Source: Magnolia sinica (lineage: Eukaryota; Streptophyta; Magnoliopsida; Magnoliales; Magnoliaceae). From it: 64,000 bases of DNA. Below are positions 1-12,500 of the stretch, piece after piece. How positions within the stretch are numbered: the stretch's first letter is position 1; each line of letters starts with the position of its first letter. The notes below the pieces were generated by a model. That model worked only from the letters and a program-made list of their open reading frames with translations. It was not told the DNA's origin and did not search any database. Location: assembly GCF_029962835.1 (NCBI RefSeq), contig NC_080588.1:44561001-44625000 (forward strand), in the 5' to 3' direction. The position numbers and the translations under genes are program-made.

Positions 1-1968
1 TCAAATACATCACAATGGGCCTCTCCATCTAGGCCTCGTATACATCACGCTGAGCCACACAGCAGGTGGACGTTGCACAACTAGCAGGTAGGCCTGCACC
101 TCCCAAATGGGTCCACCAGATGAACAAAATGGATGTACAGCACATACATCAAGGTGGACCCCACCATAACATTTATTTTCCATCCAATCTATTCACAAGG
201 TCACAAAGACCTAGATAAAGAGGAAAACAAATTTCATACTTATCCAAAACTTCAGTACTCCCAAAAGGGGTTTCAATGGTAAGCATTCATTCCCCACTGT
301 TTTTGTGATGTGGTCCACCTAATCAATGGCTGGACACATCACGGTGTGGTCCGCCGTGATATATCTGTGATCCAACCTATACATAAGTTAACATAGAGAT
401 AGATGAAGTGAAAACACAATATATCAGCTTGGTGGGAAACTGTTGTGGCCATTAGAAGTTTTAACGGTGGATGTCACTGTCCCCCACTATTTCTCAAAAT
501 AGTTGGACGGTAAGGATACAACACATGCAACATGGTGGGTCTCATAGATGGACGGAGTGGATGAAGCAGGTGGGACACACAAAACATGCTGCCGTCAGTA
601 CAGCAGCTATATGGATAGTGTGAGATATCCCAACCAATCTGCTTCCCAAGGTGGGTCCACACGTGTGGCACACCAGTCCAGTAGAATGGACAGACAGTGT
701 AGATATCAACATACATCATGATGGGTCCCACATCAGGTGGGCCCACTATAGCTGGCGTCAATAAAGTAACTATTGAGCTACATAAGATGCAGTGTCAGCT
801 GCTGCTGATGGTACAGGTGGGTCCCACGTAAGGACCACCACCATAAACCCTCTAATATATATTTTTTTATATTTTATTTTATATTTTATTTTTTTATTAG
901 CTATTTAGTACACCCCACTACCGGTTCACACTTCACTGTATCGGCACGTTCAGCGTCCCTGGATGCTGGACGATACGGATATGCATGTGCTCCCACATGT
1001 GGTGGCCATGGCTGGTTGGTCCCACGAAGATGAGGTCCACCTGATTTAGACTAATCTAACATTTGTGTTTTCCCAACACCATAAAGGTGGGGCCTACATG
1101 GCACCATCCAACACATCTATCAGGTGGATCTCACACACACCAAACTGCTGGATGGTATGGATGCAATATATCATCAAGGCAGGCCATCAAAATAGGGAGA
1201 AGAAAGAGGGGAAAGAGAGAGAAAAAAAAGGATGGATGGAGGAGGGACCCCGCCACTATGAGCCCCTCTAAACAATACAAACCATACAATAAATGGCTCC
1301 CACCACAAGTGGGCCCTCAAATCATCAAATCAAAGCAAAAGAAACAATTTAAATCTTAGAAAACACCCACCTTTAGATCTTGGACTCCTCCTTCCGTCGA
1401 TGCGATCTAGATCTCCATGAAATGCATTTCAACGATCGAGAAGAAGCTTGGATGGTGGAGATGGGAGGTAAGAAGGTGGGCCACACCAAGCTCTCCTCTC
1501 TTTAGGAAGCCATGGATGGTTCCCTCCTTGGGGTTGCTTGGGAGAATAAGAGAGAGAATGAGAGAGAGAGAGAGATGAAGGGAGAGAAGTGATGGGAGAG
1601 AGGGATGGTGGGTGATGGATGGGTATACTTAGTTGTAAGAGAGAGTTGACTTTAGGGGAGGGGGATGGGATGTGAGGTGATGTGTACTTGACATGGGATG
1701 TGATTGATGGGACATATCATAGAGATTCTCTCGAAATTCATAACACGCGACGTTTTCCTCGAACTGAATGCGGGCCCACATCTCTTGGCCTGGGTATCGC
1801 CTCACCATGCGAGACAAGGCATCGGAACTGGGTTAAGCTGACTCTGGTTTACAGGATATGACTCAGGGTCATGCGCAACTGCTGATTACAGATGGTGGGT
1901 TGTCGGAATTCAACCGGGAGGACTGCGGAAGCCTACGAAACGGTACGGTCTTCGATACGGGTCTCATA
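1..1968 (-). repeat. Giant LTR copy a (partial)
   Basis: Bases 1-1968 align throughout with 6052-8061 and with about 12428-14427. On the minus strand the LTR starts at 1968; the terminal CA/TG dinucleotide is mutated here compared with 8061 and 14427. It contains a T/A-rich tract near 850-895 and a GA-rich microsatellite near 1550-1580. Short ORFs here sit in repeat sequence and resemble no protein, so this copy is treated as non-coding. Confidence 0.8.
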
Positions 1969-2060
1969 GCTCTCCCATCCTAATAAAAATTCCGTCCTCG
2001 AAATTTATAGAATAAACAAGGGAAGAGGAAATATCATCAAGTATACATGTCAAGGCTCAA

Positions 2061-2160
2061 TCAATTTACAAAAGGTGAAAGATAGTGCTCCATAATCTTA
2101 ACCTCGCCCTCCCAAGATGCATCATCAACACTATGCTGATCCTACTAAACTTCAGACCCC
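2061..2160 (-). pseudogene. Remnant of pol C-terminus (chromodomain end), copy 1
   Basis: The minus strand reads DDASWEGEV followed by a few more residues and a stop at 2061-2063. The xATWE-type motif followed by acidic/basic residues and a tyrosine is typical of the end of chromovirus polyproteins (compare ATWEYEAEV in the Tekay-like element near 56840). Only about 30 codons remain. It is non-functional by itself and serves as evidence of family origin. Confidence 0.6.
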
Positions 2161-2346
2161 GGATCAGAGACAATAGAAACTGGAATACTATGCAGCCTCG
2201 CAATCTCAATGGTAGGGGGGCTATATCATAAAATCTCTAAGTTATTCGAACTCGGGGATCTAACCACTCTAGGTTCTCAACAATCATAGAGTGTAGGGTA
2301 GCTATTTGCAGATATGTGATGTTATCTTCAGGTATTCCCAAGTTAT

Positions 2347-2358
2347 GCTCTAATACCA
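2347..2358 (-). other. Primer-binding site, Met-tRNA type
   Basis: The plus strand reads GCTCTAATACCA, the reverse complement of the plant initiator Met-tRNA primer-binding site TGGTATCAGAGC with one mismatch. It lies five bases from the LTR edge at 2364, as expected for reverse-transcription priming. Confidence 0.7.
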
Positions 2359-4075
2359 TCTTCTGTTATGCCCTAAACTCGAAAATCAAATTCATAGGAA
2401 TCCAAATCACTGAATCCGGTGTCGATAACCTCCGTAGTACCCCATTCTCGACTCCCAGTACTCATATGTCAGGTTCCAATCCTGGGATCCTACAAGGAGA
2501 ATTTTTCCAACGTACATTTATCTCGTAAGAAATATAACCATAAGTTTACCCAAATCACAAAAGCAACATCATCATCACATATCCACTAATATAAACTTTG
2601 AATACAATACTGAATAGGAAATACATATGTCAAAATAAAATCAAAGCTCTAGAAGATAGTTGTCCGCTCCATGTTCAACGCCAATGCAGTAACCTAACAT
2701 TACCTTCACGCATCTATCGTGCATAAGCTTATAGAAGCTTAGAGGGTAGTGTAAGTGTGTGCACAAGGTAAGTGCCAAGTATTCAATACAAAGCCATATC
2801 ATATACTATCGAAAATAATGGTAAGATTATGAATCATACGATATCATAGTAAGGGGAAATACAGACAAGTCCATGAGTCAATCAATATCAAAATACGCAA
2901 TACAGATCAGCTATGCAAAAGAGGAGTCATAAAGAGCAAAATATCAGATGTCGAGGATGCAATACAATATACAATTTTTGATGAGTTCACGAATAGCGTT
3001 AGCCGTACCTTAACCATATAAATACAGGAACACAGTAACCCAAAATGTCATATGTCACAGATGTAATGTAATATGCGGTGTGAATGGAATGACCATGCTG
3101 GAGTGCGAAGTCGAGATGATATTACGTAGTATCACAGGCTATGGGGTCAATCACAAGGGACTTCTATCTAAACTAGTCACATACCTAATTTGGATAGTTA
3201 AACACAATGCGGTAAACTCCTAGCCTCAGGTTAGTCACGCGCCCTAACCGAAATCCTAGCCAATGTGAAGTCAAAAGTAATAAATAATTACGCACTACCA
3301 GCCTGAGTGGATAGCGAATGAATGAATGAATAAGTATGAAACTCCTTCCCAATAAGTCAACATATCAGTACTATTCATCTCTTGGTCATCACCGGGGTCT
3401 AATACACTCTATACCAGCTTACCGCCCCATCAAGCACACAACTAGGTAAGTGGAAGAACCTCACTATCTGCCTAGCCAATAGTTAGCCAATATCTACCCG
3501 GCACGTCGATAGCGGACCCATTCACGATCTGGTCAAACTCAGCCTAGCTATGCCTACTCCCTCAGGTGGGTAAGGCCACACCCCCGCCCAACCGACCACG
3601 ACACAGTGGGAGATGCGGCGTAATAGTATACGGCCCTCATGCGCTCATATATATCCACTCAGTCTCGACGTTGGGGCATCCTCTTGTACCAAGAGGGTTT
3701 AGAGATTTTCACCCAGGGCCATCTATGTCAACCCAATGCTAGTAACAGATTTTTGGTATCCCATCTGGCCAACCACGATATGCCTATGGAGGCTACGACC
3801 AAGATGCATAAGTCACACAGTCCAATCATGTATCAATCATGCGCATACCGTGCGCTCATGTGGGATAACTCTACCTATCAGGGAGTCTCATAAACCATCT
3901 GTACAGTGGCATATGTAATGGTCAATCACATCTCATAACAAATATGTAGATGATGCGTATGGGCATGTATTGTGATGCTATGCTGTCACATACTCATAAT
4001 TGGTATCAATAACCGGTACCAATAATCAACATCAATAGTTGACCTTAATAATCGGCATCGACAATTGGCTTCGAC

Positions 4076-4455
4076 AATGTGGACATTTAGCCAACATTGC
4101 CACCCAAGGGATGACCCACATAGAGTCTAACATATAGTGGACCTATGGCCTCACACAAGGGCCTAATATACAACACCATGAGCCTCACTCGTGAGCTTAA
4201 TACACATCACGATGAGCCTCTCACATGGGCCTAATATACATCACAATGGGCTTCATCGCCTGGCCCTCAAATGCATCACAATGGGCCTCATCACATAGGC
4301 CTCATATACATCACATTGGGCCTTAAACACAGGCCAAATGCACATCACAATGGGCCTCAAATATAGGCCGCATATACATCACATTGGGCCTAAAAAAAGG
4401 GCCGAATGCACATCACAATGGGCCTCAAACACGAGCCACATATATATCACATCAG
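4076..4455. repeat. GGGCC-phrase repeat block, left of satellite (LTR b)
   Basis: Degenerate repeats of about 30-40 bp carry the phrase TACATCACAATGGGCCTC plus a second GGCC element. The opening (4076-4230) is a direct repeat of 5583-5740 on the other side of the 19-bp array, starting in both places with CAATGTGGACATTTA. The same arrangement occurs in LTR copy c. Confidence 0.7.
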
Positions 4456-5430
4456 GCCTCGACAATCGACCTCGATAATCTAACTTGACAATCGAAATCG
4501 GAATCCTCAACAATCGACCTCAACATTTGGAATTAGAATCGGCCTCAACAATCGGCTTCGGCAATCGGAATTGGAATTGCCCCCAAAAATTGGCCTCAAC
4601 AATCAGAATCGGCCTTAGCAATCGGCTTCGACAATCGGAATCGACTTCGATAAACAGAATCGGCCTCGACAAACAATCGGCCTCGACAATCAGAATCGGC
4701 CTCAACAATCAGCCTTAACAATCGGAATCGGCCTCGATAAACAGAATTACAATCAGAATCAACCTCAACAATCGGAATCGGCCTCAACAACCGGAATCGA
4801 CCTCAATAATCAACCCCGACAATCAGAATCAGCTTCGATAAACGGAATCAGCCTCAATAATCAGAATCGGCCTCAACAATCGCAATCAGCCTCGATAAAT
4901 GAAATCGACCTCGACAATCAGAATTGGCCTCAATAATCAGAATCGGCTTCAACAATCGAAATCGGCCTCAATAATCGGAATCGACCTCAACAATCAGCCT
5001 CTACAATCGAAATCGGCCTCAATAAACAGAATTGGCCTCAACAATCAGCCTTTACAATCAGAATCACCCTAGATAAATGAAATTGGCCTCGATAAACGAA
5101 ATCAGCCTCAACTATCGGCCTCGACAATCGAAATCGGCCTCAATAAACGGAATCAGCCTCGACAATCGGAATCGGCCTCGATAATCAGAATTGGCCTCGA
5201 CAATGAGAATCGGTCTCAATAATTAGAATCAGCATCAATAATTAGAATCGGCCACGACAAATAGAATCGGCCTCGATAAATGGAATCGGCCTCAACAATC
5301 GGCCTCGACAATCGGAATCGACCTCGATAAACAGAATTGCCCTAGATAAACGGAATCGGCCTTGACAATCTGAATCGGCCTCGATAATCGAAATCGGCCT
5401 TAATAATCAGCCTCAACAATTGGCCTCGAT
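4455..5430. repeat. 19-bp tandem array inside LTR b
   Basis: About 980 bp consist of degenerate copies of AATCGGCCTCGACAATCGG (19 bp). Steps of 19 are easy to follow around 5160-5290. Some units lack part of the sequence and give shorter steps. This amounts to about 50 units. The array interrupts the GGGCC-phrase repeats. The reading frames in it are artefacts of the repeat. Confidence 0.85.
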
Positions 5431-5582
5431 GCAAGGCAGGGTCCATAGATGGACGGCCGATGATGAATCAAGCAATATCAATAGGGCCCAATAATTTGGG
5501 TTAACCCACTAGAGAATGATGAGAATGGGCGTAACCAGGCCTAAGGGAAGGTCACAATGTGGATATTTAACCATCACTATCC

Positions 5583-6110
5583 ATCAATGTGGACATTTAA
5601 CCAACATTGCTCCTAAGGAGTGGCCCACATAGGGCCAAACGTATAGTGGGCCTACGGTCTCACACAAGGGCCTAATATACATCGCCATGGGCCTCATTCA
5701 AGGGCCTCACATTCATTGCACTATACCTCACTCATGGGCCACAAATGTTTCACAATGGGCCACACCCATGGGCCTCGAATACATCGCAATGGGCCTTACC
5801 CATGGGCCTCAATACTAGGCCTCATATATCAAGTGGGCCACATCCACGGACCGCACCAATGGGCTTCATATACATCAATTGGGCTGCATCAATGGACCCA
5901 CTAATGGGCCTAATACATATCACAATGGGCCTTGCCCATAGGCCACAAATAAATCACAATGGGCCTTTCCCATGGGCCTTAGATTCAAGCAAGTGGGCCC
6001 CATCATGTGTGCCTTGTATACATCACATCAGGCCTCACTCACGGGCCCAATATACATCACAATGGGCCTCTCCATCTAGGCCTCACATACATCACGCTAA
6101 ACCACACAGC
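5583..6110. repeat. GGGCC-phrase repeat block, right of satellite (LTR b)
   Basis: This continues the phrase repeat with units such as CATCACAATGGGCCT alternating with CCCATGGGCCTC. It begins with the same sequence of about 150 bp that precedes the satellite at 4076. It runs into the conserved 5' block of the LTR that starts around 6110. Confidence 0.7.
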
Positions 6111-8154
6111 AGGTGGGCCTTGCACAACCAACAAGTGGGCTACACCTCCCAAATGGGCCCACCAGATGAACAACATGGATGTACAGCACATACATCAAGG
6201 TGTACCCCACCATAACGTTTATTTTCCATCCAATCTATTCACAAGGTCACAATGACCTGGATAAAGAGGAAAACAAACTTCATACTTATCCAAAACTTCT
6301 ATACTCCTAAAATGGGTTTCAATGGTAGGTGTTCATTCCCCATTGTTTTTGCGATGTGGTCTACCTGATCAATGGCAAGACAAATCACGATGTGGCCCGC
6401 CGTGATGTATCTGAGATCCAACCTATACATAAGTTAACATAGAGATAGATGAAGTGAAAACACAATATATCAACTTGGTGGGAAACTGCTGTGGCCATTA
6501 GAAGTTTTAACGGTGGATGTCACTGTCCCCCACTATTTCTCAAAATAGTTGGACGGTATGGATACAACACATGCAACATGGTGGGTCCCATAGATGGACG
6601 GCGTGGATAAAACATGTGGGACCCACAAAACTTGCTGTCGTCAGTACAGCAGCTATATGGCTGGTGTGAGATACCCCAGCCAATTTGCTTCCTAAGGTGG
6701 GTCCACACATGTGGCCCACCAGTCCAGTAGAATGAATGGACGGTGTGGATATCTACATACATCATGGTGGGTCCCACATCAAGTGGGCCCACTATAGCTG
6801 ACGTCAATACAACAGCTATTGAGCTGCTTAAGATGCAGCGTCAGCTACTGCTGATGGTACAGGTGGGTCCCACGTAAGGCCCACCACCATATACCCTATA
6901 ATATATATATATATATATTATTTTATTTTATTTTATTTTATTTTTATTAGCTGTTTAGTACACCCCACTACCAGTTCACACTTCACTGTATAGGCACGTC
7001 CAATGTCCTTGGACACTGGACGGTATGGAATGCATGTGGGTCCCTCGTGTGGGGGCCATGGCTGGTGGGTCCCACGTAGACGTGGCCCACCTAATTTAGA
7101 TTAATCTAACATTTGTGTTTTCCCAACACCATAAACGTAGGGCCCACATGGCACCATCCAACACATCCATCAGGTGGGTCTCACACTCACTAAACTGCTG
7201 GATGGTAAGGATGCAATATATCATCAAGGCGAGCCATCAAAATAGGGACAAGAAAGAGGGAAAAGAGAGAGAAAAGGGGGACGGATGGAGGAAGGACCCC
7301 GCCACTATGGGCCCCTCTAAACGATACAAACTATACATCAAATGGCTCCCACCACAAGTGGGCCCTCAAATCATCAAATCTAAGTAAAAGAAACAATTCA
7401 AATCCAAGAAAACACCCACCTTTAGATCTTGGACTCCTCCTTCTGCCGATGCGATATAGAGCTCCATGGAATGTATTTTAATGGTCGAGATGAAGCTTAG
7501 AGGGTGGAGATGGGAGGTAAGAAGGCGGGCCACACAAAATTCTCCTCTCTTCGGGAAGCCATGGACGGTTCCCTCCTTGGGGTTGCTTGGGAGAATGGGA
7601 GAGCAAATGAAAGTGAGATATGATGGGAGAGAAGTGATGGGAGAGAGGGATGGTGAGTGATGGATGGGTGTACTTAGTTATAAGAGAGAGTTGACATTAG
7701 GGGAGAGGTGGTTGTACTTGGGGATGGGGTGTGAGGTGATGTGTACATGACATTGGATGTGATTGATAGGATATGTCATAGAGATTCTCTCAGAATTCGC
7801 AACGTGCAGCGTTTTCCTTGAACTGAACACAGGCCCACATCTCCTGGCCTGGGTATCGCCTCGGCGCCCTAGACGTGGCATCAAAACCGCAGTGATGGTG
7901 CGGTCACTAGGGTATAAGTCTTGAGTTGAGCCGACTCTAGAATACGAGATATGACTCAGGGTCATGTGCAACTGCTAATTACGGATCGCGGGTTGACAGA
8001 ATTCGATCGGGAGGACCGCGGAAGCGTACGGAATGGCACAGTCTAGGATACGAGTCTCACAACTCTCCCCTCCTAATAAAAATTTCATCCTCGAAATTTA
8101 CAGAACAGACAAGGGAAGAGGAAATATCATCAAGTATATATGTAAAGGCTCAAT

Positions 8155-8260
8155 CAATCTACAATAGATAAAAGATAGCGCTCCTTAATCTCAACCTCGC
8201 CCTCCCAAGACGCATCATCAACACTATGCTGACCTACTGAACCTCGGACCCCGAGTCAAA
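8155..8260 (-). pseudogene. Remnant of pol C-terminus, copy 2
   Basis: The minus strand encodes DDASWEGEVEIKER and a few further residues before a stop. It is homologous to the scrap at 2061-2160 and slightly better preserved. The motif matches the C-terminal chromodomain end of Tekay/Del-like polyproteins. Confidence 0.6.
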
Positions 8261-8437
8261 GACGATCGAAACTGGAATACTATACAGCCTCGCAATCTCA
8301 ATGATAGGGGGCTATATCAGAAAATCTCTAAGTTATTCGAACTCGGGGATCTAACCATTCTAGGTTCTCAATAATCATAGAGTGTAGGATAGCTATCAGC
8401 AGATATGTGATGTTATCTTCGGGTATTCCCAAGTTAT

Positions 8438-8449
8438 ACTATGATACCA
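8438..8449 (-). other. Primer-binding site, Met-tRNA type (copy 2)
   Basis: The plus strand reads ACTATGATACCA, the reverse complement of the Met-tRNA site with two mismatches, at the same distance from the LTR edge as in copy 1. Decay of this site suggests the unit is no longer mobile. Confidence 0.6.
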
Positions 8450-10231
8450 TCTTCTTTCATGACCCAAACCCAAAAATTGAATCCATAGGAATACCAACCG
8501 ACGAATCTGGTGCTGACAGCCTTCGTAGTACCCCATTCTCGGCTCCCAGCACTCATATGCTAGGTTCCAATCTTGGGATCCTACAAGGAGGATTTTTCCA
8601 ACGTACATTTATCTCATAAGAAGCATAACCACAAGTTTAGCCAAATCACAAAAGCAACATCACCATCACATATCCATTAATATAAACTTTAAATACAATA
8701 CTGAAAGGGAAATACATATGTCAAAATAAAATCAAAGCTCCAGAAGACAGCTGCACACTCCATGCTTAACGCCGCAGATGTAACCTAACATTACCTACAT
8801 GCATCTATCGTGCATAAGCTTATAGAAGCTTAGAGGGTGGTGTAAGTGTGTGCACAAGGTAAGTGCCAAGTATTCAATACAATGTCATTATCATATACTG
8901 TCAAAAATACTGGTAAGATCATGAATCATACGATATCAGAGTAAGCAGAAATACCAACAAGTCCATGAGTCAATTAATATCGGAATACGCAATACAGATC
9001 AGCTATGCAAATGAGGAGTCATAAAGAGCCAAATATTAGATGCCGAGGATGCAATGCAATTTACAATTCTTAATGAGTTCACGAATAGCGTCAACTGTAC
9101 CTATACCATATAAATGCAGGAACCCAATAACCCAAATTGCCATATGCCACGGATGTAATGCACTATGCAGTGTGAATGGAATGAGCATGATGGAGTGCGA
9201 GGTCGGGATGACAATACGTAGTATCGCAGGCTATGGGGTTCATCACAAGGGACTTCCATCCAAACCAGTCCCATACCTAATTTGGATAATAAGACTCAAT
9301 GTGCTAAACTCCTGGTCTCAGGTTAGTCGTGCGCCCCAATCGAAATCCTGGTCATTACAAAGGCACACGTAACAAATAGTTTCGCACTACCAGCCCGAGT
9401 GGATATTGAATGAATGAATGAATAAGTATGCAACTCCTACCCAATAAGTCCACATATCAATACTGTTCATCTCTGGGATCATCATCGGGTTCTAGTACTC
9501 TCTACACCAGCTTGCCACCCCATCAAGTGCACAACTAGATAAGTCGAAGAGACCTCACTATTCACCTAGCCAGTAGTCAGCCAATATCTACCCGGCACGT
9601 CAATAGCAGACCCATTCACAAGCCGTCAAACTTAGCCTAGCTAGGCCTACTCCCTCAGGCGGGTAAGGCCGCACCCCCTCCCAACCGACCATGACATAGT
9701 GGGAGATGTGGCCTACTGGTATACGGCCCTCATGCGCTCATATATATCCACTCAGTCACGATGTTGGGGTGTCCTCTGGTACCAAGAGGGTTTAAGAATT
9801 TTCACCCAGAGTCATCTATGATGGCCCGATGTTAGTAACAGATTTTCGGTGTCCCATCTGGCCATCCACGATATGCCTGTTGAGGCTACAGCCCTGATGT
9901 CGCTAGGGCATATGGTAATCATAATCACACAATGCAAGATGCATGAGTCATACAATCCAATCATGCATCAATCCTACGCATACCGTGCACTCATGTGGGA
10001 TAACTCTACTTATCAGGGAGTCTCATAAACCATCTATACTATGGCATATGCAATGGTTAATTATATCTCATAACAAACATGCAGATGATGCGTATGGGCA
10101 TGTATCGTGATGCTATGTTGTCACATACTCATAATCGATTGTCATATACTCATAATCGGTATCAATAACCGACACCGAAAATTAACATCGATAGTCGGCC
10201 TCGATAATCGGCATCGACAATCGGCTTTGAC

Positions 10232-10610
10232 AATGTGAACATTTAACCAACATTGCCCTCAAGGGATGGCCCACATAGAGTCTAACATATAGTGGACCCA
10301 TGGCCTCAAATAAGGGCCTAATATACAGCACCATGGGCCTCACTCATGAGCTTAATACACATCACGATGAGCCTCTCACATGAGCCTAATATACATCACA
10401 ATGGGCTTCATCGCCAGGCCCTCAAATGCATCACAATGAGCCTCATCACATAGGCCTCATATACATCACATTAGGCTTAAAAACGGGTCGAATGCACTTC
10501 ACAATGGGCCTCAAATACAGGCCGCATATACATCACATTAGGCCTCAAACACGAGTTGAATGCACATCACAATGGGCCATAAATACGGGCCATATATACA
10601 TCACATTAGG
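10232..10610. repeat. GGGCC-phrase repeat block, left of satellite (LTR c)
   Basis: It corresponds to 4076-4455 in LTR b. It begins CAATGTGAACATTTAACC and contains repeats of the CATCACAATGGGCCTC type. Confidence 0.65.
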
Positions 10611-11715
10611 CCTCGACAATCGGCCTCAATACCCAATCAACCTCGACAATCGGAATTGGCCTCGACAATCGAAATCAACCTCGATAATCTGCCTCAACAA
10701 TCAGAATCGAAATCGTCTCAAAAATCGGCCTCGACATTCGAAATCAGAATCAGCCTCGGCAATCGGATTCAGAATCAGCCCCAACAATCGGCCTCGACAA
10801 TCAAAATCAGCCTCCATAAACCGAATCAACCTTCATAATTTGAATCGGCCTCAACAATCGGCCTCGACAATCAGAATCGGCCTCGGCAATCGGATTCAGA
10901 ATCGGCCCCAACAATCGGCCTCGACATTCAAAATCAACCTCCATAAACCGAATCAACCTTCATAATTTGAATCGGCCTCAACAATCGGCCTCGACAATCA
11001 GAATCAGCCTCGATAAAAAGAATTACAATCAAAATCAGCCTCGATAATCGGAATCAGCCTCAACAATCGGAATCAACCTCAACAATCGACCTCGACAATC
11101 GGAATTGATTTTGATAAACAGAATTGGCCTCAACAATTGGCATCGACAATCAAAATCAACCTCGATAAACGGAATCGGCCTCGACAATCAGAATCAGCTC
11201 AATAATCGAAATCGACCTCAACAATCGACCATGATAATCGAAATTGGCCTCGATAAATGGAATCGGCCTCAACAGTCAGCCTCGACAATCAGAATCGACC
11301 TTGATAAACGAAATTGACCTCGACAATCAGAATCGGCCTCGATAATCGAAATCGGCCTTAACAATCGACCTCGATAATTGAAATCGGCCTCAATAAACGG
11401 AATCGGCCTCGACAATCAGAATCGGCCATGATAATCAAATTCAACCTGGACAATCGAAATCGACATCAATAATCAAAATCAGCCTCAATAATCAGAATCG
11501 ACCTCAACAATCGGCCTCGATAATCAAAATCGACCTCGATAAACGGAATCGGCCTCAACAATCGGCTTTGACAATTAGAATCAGCCCCAACAAACAGAAT
11601 CAGCCTCGATAAATGGAATCAGCCTCGATAATCAGAATCGGCCTCGATAATCAAAATTGGCCTCGATAATCGGCCTCAACAATCAAAATCGATCTCAATA
11701 AACAGAAGCGTCCTC
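10606..11715. repeat. 19-bp tandem array inside LTR c
   Basis: This is the same AATCGGCCTCGACAATCGG-type unit as at 4455-5430, here about 1.1 kb. A segment of roughly 115-120 bp (around 10735-10850) is repeated almost exactly at about 10855-10980, a recent higher-order duplication within the array. Confidence 0.85.
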
Positions 11716-11867
11716 GACACAAGGTAGGGTTCACAGATGGACGGCCGATGATGAATCAAGCAATATCAATAGGTGGGTTAACCCACTAGAGAATGATAAG
11801 AATGGGCCTAACTAGGCCTAAGGGAAGGTCACAATGTGGACATTTAATTGTCACTGCACATCAATGT

Positions 11868-12500
11868 AGAAATTCAACCAACATTGCTCCCAAGGAGTGG
11901 CCCACATAGGGCCAAATGTACAATGGGCCCACGGTCTCACACAAAGGCCAAATATATATCGTCATGGGCCTCACTCAAGGCCTCACATTCATTGCATTGG
12001 GCCTCACTTATGGGCCATAAATGTTTCACAATGGGCCACGCCCATGGGCCTCGAATACTTCACAATGGGCCTCGCCCATGGGCCTCAATACTAGGCCTCA
12101 TATATCAAGTGGGCCACATCCACGGACCGCACCAATAGGCTTCATATACATCAATTAGGTTGCATCAATGGGCGGCACTAATGGGCCTAATACATATCAC
12201 AATGGGCCTTGCCCATAGGCCACGAATACATCACAATGGGCCTTGCCCATAGGCCACGAATACATCACAATGGGCCTTGCCCATGGACCTCAGATTCGAG
12301 TAGGTGGCCCCATCATGTGGGCCTTGTATACATCACATCGGGCCTAACTCATGGGCTCAATATACATTATAATGGGCCTCTCCAACTGGGCCACAATTTC
12401 ATCATAATGGGCCCTATCACTTGGGCCTCAAATACATCATAATGGGCCTCTCCATCTGGGCCTCACATACATCACGCTGAGCCACACAGTAGGTGGGCCC
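11868..12500. repeat. GGGCC-phrase repeat block, right of satellite (LTR c)
   Basis: It corresponds to 5583-6110 but is longer. The unit reading CGAATACATCACAATGGGCC is duplicated around 12220-12285, and extra units around 12365-12450 are missing from copy b. This accounts for part of the length difference. Confidence 0.65.

Larger units (their letters stand above)
1969..2363 (-). other. Vestigial interior 1 between giant LTRs
   Basis: This segment of about 395 bp is all that separates two LTR copies. Reading the minus strand, it holds the primer-binding site (2358-2347), a non-coding leader, the last codons of a chromovirus-type pol, and a purine-rich tract next to the LTR start at 1968. 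Gag, protease, reverse transcriptase and integrase are absent. The second interior (8062-8454) has the same deletion, so the deletion predates or was copied with the duplication. Confidence 0.7.
2364..8061 (-). repeat. Giant LTR copy b (complete, about 5.7 kb)
   Basis: The LTR runs from TGTGAGACTC (minus strand at 8061) to GGGCATAACA (ending at 2364), so TG...CA ends are present. It aligns end to end with 8455-14427. Inside are a conserved 5' block matching copy a, GGGCC-rich phrase repeats, a 19-bp tandem array and an AT-rich tract (about 6900-6950). An LTR this long is exceptional. ORFs translating to runs such as 'MGHTHGPRI' are translations of the phrase repeat, not proteins. Confidence 0.75.
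8062..8454 (-). other. Vestigial interior 2 between giant LTRs
   Basis: This is the same layout and nearly the same length (393 bp) as interior 1: purine tract and pol scrap next to the LTR at 8061, then leader, then primer-binding site next to the LTR at 8455. The breakpoint between pol scrap and leader is shared with interior 1. Confidence 0.7.

Noticed and set aside
474..761. Minus-strand ORF repeated at 6520-6807 and, with changes, in the third LTR
   Set aside because: It lies in the repeated LTR block, has no recognisable domain, and is not kept open in the third copy. The similarity reflects duplication, not coding conservation.
4485..4790. Overlapping ORFs on both strands with repeating residues
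   Set aside because: They are translations of the 19-bp array. A 19-bp unit shifts frame each repeat, so long frames occur by lack of stop triplets.
5716..6255. ORFs rich in His, Gly, Pro and Trp
   Set aside because: They translate the CATCACAATGGGCC phrase repeat; both frames show the same composition and there is no conserved start or length in the other LTR copy.
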